Source: Saprospiraceae bacterium
GTDB lineage: Bacteria > Bacteroidota > Bacteroidia > Chitinophagales > Saprospiraceae
Assembly: GCA_016714895.1 (NCBI GenBank)
Contig: JADKBV010000001.1
Coordinates: 558,001 to 622,000 of the forward strand
Length of the DNA: 64,000 nt
Direction of reading: 5' to 3'
The translations under genes and the position numbers were made by a program. Within the stretch, counting starts at the first letter, position 1; each line of letters opens with the position of its first letter. Shown here piece after piece: positions 42,887 through 54,200 of this stretch. The notes under the pieces were generated by a model. It did not search any database and was not told the origin of the DNA. It saw nothing but the letters and a program-made list of their open reading frames with translations.

Positions 42887-45800
42887 TTATGCTAATTTGG
42901 ATTTATCCTTATTTGAAAACTCGTGAATGATCGGAGCGGCGATAAATACAGAAGAGTATGTACCAAAAACAATCCCTACAAAAATTGCAAAAGCAAAACC
43001 TTTGATACTGGCACCACCAAAAAGTAATAACATGATGACAACAATTACAGTTGTAAATGAAGTAATCAATGTCCTTGACAAAGTAGTGTTGATGGCTTTA
43101 TTGATAACAACATCCTGATCTTCAGACACATGAAGTCCAATAAACTCACGTATCCGGTCAAAAATGATTACGGTGTCATTGATTGAGTAACCTAACACCG
43201 TCAGTAAGGCCGCAATAAAAGCCTGATCCATTTCCAGAGAGAACGGTAAAAATCCGTGCAACAAAGAAAATGCACTAAGTAACATTAAAGCATCATGTGC
43301 TAAAGCGATAATAGCGCCTAAACTGTATTGCCACTTAGAAAACCTCATGAGGATATATAAAAATATGATCAACAAAGCGAAAGTACCCGCATACCATGAG
43401 GATTTTTTCAAATCTTCAGCGATTGTAGGACCTACTTGTGTAGCACTCGTAATATGAATGACATCATTAGGTGAGTCTGAATCCAAAAACTTTTCTAAAG
43501 AAACATCTGAACCGGTCATTTTTGAAATTCCCTGGTGTAAAGCAGTAGATACTTTGGTCATAACATCATCACCTTTTTCATTGATCAGGTATGATGTTGT
43601 TATATTGAAAGTATTTTCAGTATCCACTTGTTTAACAACTGGAGAAGATCCAAATACTTCTTTTAAACCATCTTTTAATTTATCAGAAGTGATATTTTCT
43701 CCTCCTGCAAACTGCACATTATAAGAAAATCCACCTTTAAAATCAACGCCCATATCAAATCCTCTGGTAAATATTGAAACCAAACCTACAAGGATTAAAA
43801 CAGTTGAAAATACGTATGCAATTCTTCTTTTACCAATAAAATCAATATTAAAATTGTTTAATGCACTTTCAGAAAAACTATTTGAAAAAGTGAGGTTTTT
43901 ACCTTTTTCAACCCACCAATCTATCATCATTCTGGTGACAAAAATAGCTGTAATCATGGAACATATAACACCAATGATCAATACAATGGCAAATCCTTTT
44001 ACAGGACCTAAACCAAAATAAGCCAAAACAGCTGCTGTCAATAACGTAGTTACGTTAGCATCTATAATGGCAGAATAAGAATTGGAAAATCCATCTGCAA
44101 TTGCTTGCCTGAGATTTTTACCAACCAACAATTCTTCCCGGATTCTTTCAAATATAATTACGTTGGCGTCCACAGCCATACCGATAGTCAATACGATACC
44201 TGCGATACCTGATAGCGTCAAAACAGTATTAAAGCTTGATAAAGAACCAAATATAAAAAATACATTCAAAACAAAGCCAATACAGAGACAATACCACCAC
44301 CTGCATAATATCCGATCATAAAGATTACAACCATACCAAAACCTAAAAGTAATGAGGTGATGGATTTTTCAATATTGGCTTTACCTAAAGATGGTCCAAC
44401 CGTTGACTCTTGTAAGATTTTAGTCTTAGCAGGTAGCTTTCCGATTTCAAGTATGTTTGAAAAGTCTACCGCTTCTTCAACTGTGTAGTTTCCACTGATT
44501 GAAGAACTACCACCTGTAATGGCTTCATTAACCCTTGGAGCTGAAACCACCTCATCGTCCAAAACAATGGCTATTTCTCTATTGCCTTCAGAAGCTGCTT
44601 TGGTCGTCATCTCTGCCCACTTCTTAGCACCTTTTGCATTCATTCTGAGCGTAACTTCAACCTGACCGTTAACGGGATTTACAGATTGTTGGGCGGAAGT
44701 GACTACCTCCCCATCCAAAGGAGCTGGTTCCTCTGTGTTTCCTTTAATGAGGTATAATTCATATTGATTGGTAAAATTCCCTGCTTCATCTTGTGTAGGT
44801 TTGTATGACCACATAAACTGAGCATTTCTAGGGAAAACACTTTTTACTTCCTCCTTAGCCAAAAGCTCAGTAACATAATTCTTATTGCTCTTATCTACCA
44901 AAGCCATGGTAGTCCCGGGAAGGGTACCTGTATTTAATGTCATTAGCGAAAGAAGAGGACCGCTGGTCGAATCACTAACGCTACTTTTAGGTACAACTGT
45001 CAATACAGAATCAATAACATTACCCAGTTCGTCATACTTTTCTTTATAAACTGTATCCATTTCTGTAGAGGATCCCGCAGCACCCAGAATACTTTTAAGT
45101 TTATTATCAGCTTCCATAAAAGCCTGTGAAATCCCTCCGTCTGTATTCCGGTAAACATCCCAAAATTCAAGTTGGGCATTTGCCTGAAGATATTGTCTGG
45201 CTCTTTGAGGATTATCAATACCAGGCATTTCTACCAAAATAAGGTCTCTGTTTGCATCAAGAGAAATGTTAGGTTGGGTTACGCCCAATCTGTCAATCCT
45301 TTCTTTTAACATTCTGAAAGTCAACCCAACCGTTTCGTTGGCTTTATTTCTTAATGCCCTGGCGATGACACCGTCTTCTGTATCATTGGTAATATCACCC
45401 AGTATTTCAGCTCTTGCAAATACTTTATTGAGTTGATTCGGTCCGGCAATTTCTCGGTATGCTTCTGTAAATAAAGTTACCAAGTCAGACTGAGAAGTTT
45501 TTCTTTCTTCCTTTGCCTGCTCCAAAGCTTTGATGAAGTTAGGATTTTTAGCGTTTCGCCCGGCAACAGATTTTAAAAAGTCCTCCAAATCCACCTCAAG
45601 CACGGTAGACATACCACCTTTAAGGTCCAGACCTAAAGCCAATTGCTGTTTTTTCAATTCAGCATAGGTGAATTTTTTAATCAATGGGATCGAAAATACC
45701 GTTTCACTGGAAAGCGAATCCAAATATCTGGCTCTTGCCATTTTGTATTCAACACCTGAATCAGCACCAGCCATTTGAGTGGCATAGTCGTGGGCATCAT

Positions 45801-45897
45801 TTTCTATACGATTTGTGGGTATAAAAAACCAAAATTGCAGGATACAAACCAGTGCAATCAATACCAAAAATACCTTTATTAAACCTTTTCCTTGCAT
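42887..45897 (-). CDS. secDF: Protein translocase SecDF fusion, interrupted by one frameshift
   Basis: The SecD-SecF membrane proteins, which use the proton motive force to help complete Sec export. The SecD part is 45897-44266, with a start helix, LGLDLKGGMSTVLEV (about residue 90), VEMPGIDNPQRARQYL, and PFAM-typical QQSVNPVNGQVEV and the last SecD helices. The SecF part follows from 44269 in another frame to 42887, with GIVLTIGMAVDANVIIFERIREE, MGVDFKGGFSYNV, IAALLTVLGYSINDTVIIFDRIRE. Adding one T to the minus-strand TTTT (44268-44271 plus) merges them as ALFLNVFF. Bacteroidota usually have one fused protein of about 1000 residues, which the repaired frame gives. Confidence 0.88.
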
Positions 45898-45931
45898 TTT
45901 ATTAAAATCATTAATTTTTCAAAAAACGACG

Positions 45932-45939
45932 CAAATATA
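45932..45939 (-). promoter_or_regulatory. -7 element for secDF
   Basis: Minus-strand TATATTTG, exact consensus, 35 bases before ATG 45897. No convincing -33 TTG is at the usual distance. Confidence 0.5.
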
Positions 45940-46333
45940 CGATTTTTGGCAAACTATCCATGAAAACCACAAAACTACATATATTTTTTTTCATTAAATC
46001 TATTACTTACTTGATAATCAGACTGTTTTAATTACAAAAATATATGAATATTTTAAAATATTATATTGATATTAAACCTAAAATCTTAAAAAGCTGCTGC
46101 AAACAGAGAACGTCAGATTAAAAAAATGGGTAAAACAGGGAAATATTTACATGTAACTAAAACAAATAACGCTTCAAATATAACCAATGTAGGTAACAAA
46201 GGAGAATACTTTTAGATTAACTATATGTTATTTATGGTACATTTTTTTTCTAAAATATGAGGATTGATCAGCTTCTGACGTCTTAGAACAGACAAAGATC
46301 ATACAAAGCGTCCTTAAATACGATAAAGGTATG

Positions 46334-46341
46334 TATCTTTG
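46334..46341 (+). promoter_or_regulatory. -7 element for the LysM gene
   Basis: TATCTTTG, exact TAnnTTTG, 38 bases before ATG 46380. Confidence 0.55.
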
Positions 46342-46379
46342 CCACACATTATTTTCAAACATTTAAAAATTTAATCATT

Positions 46380-46880
46380 ATGGGTTTATTTTCTTTCCTT
46401 AAAAATGCAGGAGCAAAATTATTTTCAAAAAATGAAGAAGAAAAAGCACCTGTTGAAACCACAACATCTAATGTTGATGAGATGACAGCTGCTATTAAAA
46501 AAAGCAGAGAAGCTGCGTTGCTATCTTTAGTTAAAAGTCATGGTTTGGAGGTTGAAAACCTCGCTATTGAAGTGAATGACGATCAGATTGTAGTTTACGG
46601 TCAAACCGAAAATGTAGCTACAAAAGAAAAAGTGGTACTTACATTAGGTAATGTTGAAGGCATTTCTTGTGTAGATGACAGAATTTCTGTTGTTCAGACA
46701 GAACCTGAATCCTCTTTTTATGAAGTTAAAAAAGGTGATACACTTTCAAAAATCTCCAAAGAATACTATGGGGATATGATGAAATACAACATCATATTTG
46801 AAGCAAATAAACCTATGTTGACATCCCCTGACTTAATCTATCCGGGACAAGTATTGAGAATACCAAATATAGGAGCATAA
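46380..46880 (+). CDS. BON and LysM domain protein (YgaU/Kbp-like)
   Basis: A 166-residue cytoplasmic-looking protein of the YgaU/Kbp type, which in E. coli binds potassium. Residues about 30-105 form a BON domain (IEVNDDQIVVYGQTENVATKEKV and the GVEGISCVDD step), and residues about 115-165 a LysM domain with YEVKKGDTLSKISKEYYGD and the closing YPGQVLRIP. No signal peptide is visible, and the first residues (MGLFSFLKNAGAKLFSK) are amphipathic as in YgaU. A strong palindromic terminator follows at once. Confidence 0.9.
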   Translation: MGLFSFLKNAGAKLFSKNEEEKAPVETTTSNVDEMTAAIKKSREAALLSLVKSHGLEVENLAIEVNDDQIVVYGQTENVATKEKVVLTLGNVEGISCVDDRISVVQTEPESSFYEVKKGDTLSKISKEYYGDMMKYNIIFEANKPMLTSPDLIYPGQVLRIPNIGA

Positions 46881-46908
46881 AAAAAGGGGCTTAAGCCCCT
46901 TTTTTTTT
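46879..46908. terminator. Bidirectional terminator LysM gene / ftsK
   Basis: Perfect palindrome GGGGCTTAAGCCCC (46886-46899) between an A7 run and a T9 run. It serves the convergent LysM gene and ftsK. Confidence 0.9.
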
Positions 46909-46916
46909 AACTGTAT

Positions 46917-49456
46917 TTAGATTCGGTTTTTTAAATTTTGAAGGAAAACGTTCAGTTCATCAATTGAATAAAACAACACCTCTCTCGGTTTGCTACCTTT
47001 TGCTTCACCAACTATACCTAATTTTTCCATCTGATCCATTATCCTGCCGGCTCGGTTATATCCAAGCTGCATCTTCCGCTGGATCATTGAAGTACTCCCG
47101 TGTTGGGATGAAACCACTAATTTAGCTGCATCTTCAAACATATCATCCAAGTCAGAAAGTTTAAAATCTCTGTCTTCCATTCCTCCTTCATCATCACCTT
47201 TGTATTCCGGCAAATAAAACGGCTCAGGATAGCCTTGTTGTTTACTGATAAAATCAATAACCTCCTCGACTTCAGGAGTATCGACAAAAGCACATTGCAA
47301 ACGAACATTCGTGCTGCCGATACTAAGCAACATATCTCCACTTCCTATCAATTGGTCAGCTCCACCACCATCAAGAATTGTCCTTGAATCAATTTTTGAA
47401 GTAACTTTAAAGGCAAGTCTTGCAGGGAAATTGGCTTTAATAGTTCCCGTAATAATATTTACAGAAGGTCTTTGTGTGGCAATGATTAAGTGAATTCCGA
47501 TAGCTCTGGCCAACTGAGCTAAACGGGCAATAGGCAATTCGACTTCTTTACCGGCTGTCATAATAAGATCAGCAAATTCATCTATAACCAGTACGATATA
47601 AGGCAGATATTTGTGACCATCCTTTGGATTCAACTTACGCTCCATGAACTTTTCGTTGTATTCCTTAAGATTTCTGACCCGGGCACTTTTCAGCAAATCA
47701 TATCGATGGTCCATTTCAATACACAATGAATTTAATGTGTTGATTACTTTGCTGGTTTCTGTAATGATGGGTTCGTCCTGATCAGGTAAAAAAGCAAGAA
47801 AATGCTGATCCAAATGTCCGTAAGGGAAAAGTTCTACTTTTTTAGGGTCAATAAGTACAAGTTTTACCTGTGAAGGGTGTTTTTTGTACAAAATAGACAT
47901 CAGGATAGTATTGATACCTACAGATTTACCTTGACCTGTGGCCCTGCAACCAAAAGGTGAGGCATCTTTGCCAGGTCAGCAACAAAAACTTCATTGGAAA
48001 TGGTTTTACCCAAAGCTATTGGCAAAGCCATTTTTGATTGGGTAAATTTTTCTGACATCAAAACCTCCTTCAAAGAAACGATTTGTTTGTTTTTATTGGG
48101 AACTTCAATTCCAATGGTACCTTTACCCGGAATCGGTGCAATGATCCGGATTCCTAATGCTGAAAGACTCAAAGCGATATCATCCTCAAGATTTTTGATT
48201 TTGGAAATTTTTACACCCGGCGCCGGAATGATTTCGTACAAAGTAACAGTGGGTCCTATAGTCGCTCTGATTTTGGTGATTTCAATTTTATAATTTAATA
48301 AAGTCGAAATGATCTGATCTTTATTAGCTTCCAGTTCATCCCTGTCAATTTCAACTTTCTGGTCAGAATATTCAAGCAACAAATCAATCGTAGGGTATTT
48401 ATATCTGGACAAATCAGCTGTAGGATCATAAGGTTCGACCTCTGTCAGATCATCCATTTTAACAGCTTCAATTTCTGTTTCCGGAGAAACAGGAATTTGG
48501 CCCATACCACTTTGAGATGGCATAGGAATGGTTTCAAACATAGGACCATCATCAAGATCAGTGGTTTGCGGAAACTCTATATCAAGGTCAAGATCCGCTT
48601 TGCCACTGGTAACTACCGGAGATTTAACAACTCTGTCCAAAAGGTCAAATTCCAGTTCCTGAAAATTGCGCGATGAACTTTGAGATGTTTTTGTTTCAGG
48701 GTCATTTGCGGGCTTAAGAGGCAAATCCCATTCACTTTCCGCTGTTTTCTGACCGAAAATTGCTTTTTCTGTTTGTTTTTCTTTTTTTGTAGAGATATTG
48801 GAAGTTATATCATCTGCGTCATCATCATAAGGTTTGAAAAAATCCCAGGACGGCATTTCAACATGTCTGAACGGGTTTTCAATGGTAAGCATGGAAAGAT
48901 TCGGATTATATTTCCAGAAAAACCATGTACCTATCGTAAATAAAAGCAGAAAAAACAAGCCAACCTGACCTAAAAAATTAGTAAGCCAAAAACAAGTACT
49001 TTCTCCAAATGCCCCACCCCATGTAAATTCAGATTTTCTGAACACAAATTCGAGAAGCAATGAAAAAAACGACATAATGATCATAGAGTTTCTGGTTAAT
49101 ATCCAAAACGGCCCTAAAGGTCTCTGGCGGATAAGATCAAATCCCAATCTGGTCAGTAAGACCACAAATATCATCGATGGAAGTCCGAACCCCCAATAAA
49201 AAAAAGCATTGGATATGATGGCACCCAATCTACCAAGCCAATTGCTGGCTACCAGTTCTGATTGAGTAAGTAAAGACCAGGAGAACTGCAATACTTTGTC
49301 CTGATCCTGTTTCCACGTATATATATAAGACATGAAAGCAATGGCCAGATAAACGGCAGTTAATACACTGACAACCCCTACGACTTTAGGAATTCTCTCA
49401 TCTTTCCAGTTGAATTTAGGTAACGAAGTGGGTTTAACATTTTTCTTTTTAGACAT
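46917..49456 (-). CDS. ftsK: DNA translocase FtsK, interrupted by one frameshift
   Basis: FtsK pumps DNA at the division septum for chromosome segregation. The N-terminal piece (49456-47918) has about four membrane helices (about residues 25-45, 75-95, 125-140, 150-175), an acidic linker and most of the motor up to LAKMPHLLVAG. The C-terminal piece (from about 47942 to 46917) carries the rest: GQGKSVGINTILMSILYK, Walker B LVIDEFADLI (about residue 100 of that piece) and a C-terminal winged helix (LGYNRAGRIMDQMEKLGIVG) of the gamma domain that reads KOPS sites. Adding one G to the minus-strand GGG (47942-47944 plus) restores the Walker A GATGQGKS. The full protein would be about 845 residues. 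Confidence 0.9.
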
Positions 49457-49920
49457 ACGATCGGTTTTTATTTGAAAATCCTTGGGTTAACTTTGTTTTC
49501 TGACAACTTTACTACGAATCATTTAAAGCCATCAAAAGAAACAAATTCGATTCACGTGGCAAAAATAAGATATTTTTTAAATATTAAAACATTTTTTAAA
49601 TTATTTTTTACTCATTACTATATAAATACACATTACAAATTATTTTAATATGTTAATAAAGCATCAAATTCCACTTTTAAAATCTATTTGTACTCTTGTT
49701 TAATCTTTTATTTTTTTACCCCCTTACTGGATTTTACCAACCATTTTTTGAAAATTAGTTCAAAATGGTATCAAGTTTACAACCAATTACACCAAAAACT
49801 TAAAAAATTAACCCTACTTTTGTGGCGATTTTAGTAAAACCCTTCAAATTGATTGGTTTTAAGTTAATCAGGTCTCATCAGCCTTTTTGGATCGAATGGT
49901 AACAGACAAATAACATTTTC
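49457..49920. other. Divergent intergenic region ftsK / saccharopine dehydrogenase-like gene
   Basis: A 464-base A+T-rich spacer, with long A and T runs around 49560-49700. It holds one -7 element on the plus strand (listed). I see no coding sequence, repeat array or terminator. Confidence 0.5.
49815..49822 (+). promoter_or_regulatory. -7 element upstream of the saccharopine dehydrogenase-like gene
   Basis: TACTTTTG, exact consensus, about 98 bases before ATG 49921. No -33 TTG is evident. Confidence 0.4.
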
Positions 49921-51069
49921 ATGAATGCAAAAATTTTTATAGCCGGGTCCGGCGGAATCGGACAGGCTGCCGGCTTGATTCTGGCAGAATCAGAGGTATT
50001 AAACGTGGAGCTGTACTTCGGAGATATTTCTTCGAGAGCTTTAGAATCTGCTGAAAAATTCATCAAAGAAGGTAGTACCAAAAACATAAAAACCAACAGT
50101 ATTTTAATGCCTGAGCAAGGCAGTAATGATGCTTTAACAGATGCCTTAGACAAATGTGACATTATTTTAGATTGCCTTCCGGGTAGTCAGGCACCCCGAT
50201 TGGCTGCTTTGGCAAAAAAACACACTTGTCATTACGCCAATCTCACTGAATACGTTCAGGAAACCAAAGAAGTTGTCGAAATAGGTAAAGATGCTGATAC
50301 CGCATTCGTTTTACAAACAGGACTTGCTCCGGGTTTTATCAATGTTCTCGCATGTCGGTTATATGAAGAATTTGCTTCTGAATTTGAAGCAGAAATCGTG
50401 GATAGTATGACCATGAAAGTTGGAGCTATCAGTAAAAATGCACCATCACCACATTATTATGCATTTACATGGAGTCCTATCGGTGTTGCTACAGAATATC
50501 TGAAAGATGCCGAAATTGTCCGTAATTTCAAAAAAATGATGGTTCCTGCTTTGTCAGGAAGAGAAACCATAATAATAGATGGCGATGCCTATGAAGACAA
50601 TTTTACTTCCGGTGGAGCAGCCAATCTTCCGGATGCCTTTACAGGAAAAGTTAAAAACCTTGATTACAAAACCATCAGATATCCCGGACATTATCAATGG
50701 GTGCAAAATACATTGTCAACCATTCAAAATGTAGACAATAAGATCAAATCTCTGGAAAACATCATGTTGGAAAACATTCCTTCAGTCGAAGACGATGTGG
50801 TAGTGGTTTATGCTTCCGTTCAGGGAAAAGACAGTCACGGAAGACTCAGAAGAAAGGAAAAATCTTATAAAATATTTCCAAGTGTGGTGGGACACAAACA
50901 ACTCAGAGCCATTCAAACGACCACGGCTGCACCATTATGCGAGATTGCATATATGTTGCTGACGCATCAATGGAAAGGTGTTATCCTGCAAAGCCAGGTT
51001 CCTACCCTAACGTTTCTTAATGGTCCGTTTGTCAGTAAGGTTTACGGCATGTACAAACCCGAATGGTAA
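49921..51069 (+). CDS. Saccharopine dehydrogenase family protein
   Basis: A 382-residue NAD(P)-dependent oxidoreductase of the saccharopine dehydrogenase / lysine-ketoglutarate reductase group. The Rossmann motif is FIAGSGGIGQAAG (residues 5-17), an acidic residue after strand 2 (LYFGDIS) binds the ribose, and DIILDCLPGSQAPRLA and LQTGLAPGFINVLA (about residue 137) are family segments. The C-terminal domain has the SFA-type catalytic layout, but substrate-specific residues cannot be assigned here. The saccharopine pathway is not normally used for lysine in these bacteria, so the physiological substrate is open. It is a single gene. Confidence 0.85.
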   Translation: MNAKIFIAGSGGIGQAAGLILAESEVLNVELYFGDISSRALESAEKFIKEGSTKNIKTNSILMPEQGSNDALTDALDKCDIILDCLPGSQAPRLAALAKKHTCHYANLTEYVQETKEVVEIGKDADTAFVLQTGLAPGFINVLACRLYEEFASEFEAEIVDSMTMKVGAISKNAPSPHYYAFTWSPIGVATEYLKDAEIVRNFKKMMVPALSGRETIIIDGDAYEDNFTSGGAANLPDAFTGKVKNLDYKTIRYPGHYQWVQNTLSTIQNVDNKIKSLENIMLENIPSVEDDVVVVYASVQGKDSHGRLRRKEKSYKIFPSVVGHKQLRAIQTTTAAPLCEIAYMLLTHQWKGVILQSQVPTLTFLNGPFVSKVYGMYKPEW

Positions 51070-51183
51070 TAGCTGATGTTTAAAACCTTCCTGTGCCGGC
51101 AAGTCTGATACAGCTTGAAAGCATACATCGTACAAGGATTACCCTGATTTTTTAGTCTTTTTTTGCCAAAACGGTGATTTTCA

Positions 51184-51215
51184 TTTGCAGGTTTATCTTA
51201 ATTAACCTATCTTTA
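51184..51215 (+). promoter_or_regulatory. Promoter for the SprB-repeat adhesin gene
   Basis: TTTG (51184-51187), 20-base spacer, TATCTTTA (51208-51215; one mismatch to TAnnTTTG). The transcript would begin about 13 bases before ATG 51232. Confidence 0.5.
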
Positions 51216-51231
51216 CCATACATTTTTGGTC

Positions 51232-54200
51232 ATGGGTAAGTTTTATTTCATCATTTTTGTTTTATGTTTAGTGGTTCCCATCTTGGGTTACGCTCAATGT
51301 TCAACACCTTTCGGAGTAACCTTTACTCAAAAAACTCAAACCAGTATTGATTTCAGGTGGACCGATTCAAATCCATTAGTTGCCGGATGGGATGTGGAAG
51401 TGGTTGAAAAGGGAAAACCCGTGTCAGGACAGCCAATAAATATATTGCCGATTCCGAATCCTTTTTATCAGATTACCAATCTCAAATCGTCAACTTTTTA
51501 TGAAATATATATCAGAACGATTTGCACGAATCAAAACCGAAGTAATTGGAATGGCCCCTTTGTTGTAAGTACTGTTTTATCAAATCCGACCACTTGTGCT
51601 GTAAATCTGAACTTAAAAGATAACGGAACAGAAACCTTTTTGATTGAAGTTACAAAAGATGGTATTTTGGGTCAGAATGTTTTTTTAAATTCTGTCGACT
51701 TTATTGTTGAACATGACTGGCCTGCAGACCTGAAAATAACCTTAACCAATCCATCCGGAAAAAGTGTTGTATTAAGTAATTTCTACGGAACAGGAGGAAA
51801 ACACTTTGGTATACCTTCAGATGAGACCTGCACATCTACAACTAAATTTACTGACCAGGCATGTAATGTTTTTGAGGAAGCCGCCCCCCCGTTTTTAGGT
51901 TATTTTCTGCCTAATGAGCCCTTGTCACAATTACATAATAATACACAAGCCAAGGGTATTTGGAAAATAACATTTCAGGATCGGGCAAATTTTCATAGAG
52001 GTACGTTAAAATATATGAGGATAAATCTGAATGAAGAAAACTGTTTGCCTCCTCTACCCTACTATATATCTGACATAAAAAGTAACAGCGCTGCTATATT
52101 GTGGACCCATAATCCTCCCTGTCTCTCTATAAAAATCACCTTGAAAGAGAAAGGAAGTTCTTCGGGACAGGAAAAAGAATATTTTTTGAATTGCCTTGAC
52201 GAATTTTTTATTATTCCGGATCTTATTCCGGAAACCGAGTATGAAATAATCATTCAAAGTGTTTGTGCTCAAGGATTATCGCAGGAAAGTTGTATAGAAA
52301 ACTTTAAAACCAATTGTAAAACACCAACCAATACCACAAATTTCAACCAGGAAACACTTTGTACAGAATCCTGTCGATTTCAATGCAGTCTCGACGGAAT
52401 ATGGCAAAATACTGACGAAGACGGTCAGGATTGGATTGTCTGGCAAGGCAAAACGGATACTGAAAACACAGGTCCTGACGGGGATGTTTCCGGTTTTGGA
52501 AAATATATCTACATGGAATCTCAACCGGATATTTGCGGCTCACAATCCGCACATCTGTATTCTTCCTGTATGCAGATTTCCACCAATGCAGATGGATGTG
52601 ACCTATCCTTTTTTTACCACATGTTTGGTTTGGGTACAGGTTCTTTGTCTTTAGAAATTTCTCTCGATAATGGTGTTCAATGGACTTCGTTATGGAATAT
52701 TTCCGGAGAGCAGGGAAACGTATGGAAAAGAGTATTTATTCCCCTGGACGAATACAACGGATCAACAGCAATCTTCCGTTTTAGAGGTGAAACTACAACA
52801 TCAGCTTTAGGCGATATAGCCTTGGATCAGATTGAATTTTACGGATCAACACCAGTTGCCGACCTCTATTCTTTCTACGAAGATCTCGATAATGACGGGT
52901 ATGGAAATTCTTTGGAAAATGTATTGATTTGCAGAAGTTCTCCTCCTGCCGGCTATGTTATCGCAAATGGCGATTGCGATGATACAAATCCGGATATTTA
53001 TCCCGGACAGACAGAACGGTTATGTAACCTAATTGATGAAAATTGCAACGGAATGAGTGATGACAAAGATCCGAACTCTACGCTCAAATACACAGTTACT
53101 CTTGGAAACGAACGATGTAAAGGTGAAAAAAACGGCTATATTTTACTTGACGTCACAGGAGGAATACCTCCGTATTCTGTCACATGGAATACCGGTAGTA
53201 CGAACAAAGATTTATTACAAATTGGTCATGGGATTTATTTTTGTACCATTTCTGATGCAGGCAGCTGCTCCGTCAGGACTGATTTTTTCCAAATTTTGGC
53301 AGATCAATCCATTCAATATGTTGTTACCAATATAGATAGGCCTTCATGTTCAGGAGTTGAAGATGGCAGTATACAAATCAATCATTCAGGTGGATTGCCA
53401 CCTTTTGTTTATAATTGGTCAAATGGTGCGGTTTCTAAAGATCTTCAAATGATCGGAGAAGGACTTTTTAAAGTTACCATAACTGATGTAAACGGATGTA
53501 GTGTTGAAAGTAATCAAATCCAGGTCACTGCATCTCCCGGATTAGTGGTCGGAGCGTCATCTTTAAAACATCCAAGTTGTCATGACAGCTCCGATGGTCA
53601 TCTGTCAATCGGTGTGATCGACGGAACACCACCCTATCATTATATATGGTCTGGTGGTCAGACAGAAGCTGCCATTACAAATTTGCAAGAAGGTATATAT
53701 TTTTGTTCGGTGACAGACTCCAAAAATTGTCAGGTAGTTTTTGAAAAACAACTAATTGCCCCGGAACCCATACTTACCCAAGTGCTTAGTACGGAAGAAG
53801 TACGCTGTTTTGGAGAAAAAGACGGAATAATAAAAACGCACACTACCGGCGGAACACCCCCTTATCTTTATTTCTGGAATCATTCAGCATTTGATGATGA
53901 CCTTTTTGACCTTGAGGCAGGAATTTATGCTTTAACAGTAACGGACAAAAATGCATGTACTTTTGTTTTAGAAAACATTGTTGTCAATCAACCGGAACCT
54001 TTAGTTAGTTTGGTAAATACCATCGTTCCGGCAACTTGTATTTCAGGTAAAAATGGTAGTATCCAAATGAATTCGACTGGAGGTATTCCTCCATATCATT
54101 ATTCATGGAATGAATTTTTAGCTCCTGACTCATCCTTTATTGAAAACCTGATAAGCGATACCTATAGTGTGGTCGTTTTTGATGAAAACGGTTGTAAATA

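Larger units (their letters stand above)
45898..46379. other. Divergent intergenic region secDF / LysM gene
   Basis: A 482-base A+T-rich spacer. It holds the secDF and LysM-gene promoter elements and a 29-codon open frame at 46126-46215 on the plus strand (MGKTGKYLHV...), which I treat only as a lead. I see no tRNA, repeat or terminator in it. Confidence 0.5.

Noticed and set aside
42887..45897. Separate secD and secF genes
   Set aside because: The 4-base overlap resembles operon coupling, but the exact restoration of a fused frame by one T fits a fusion with a homopolymer error better.
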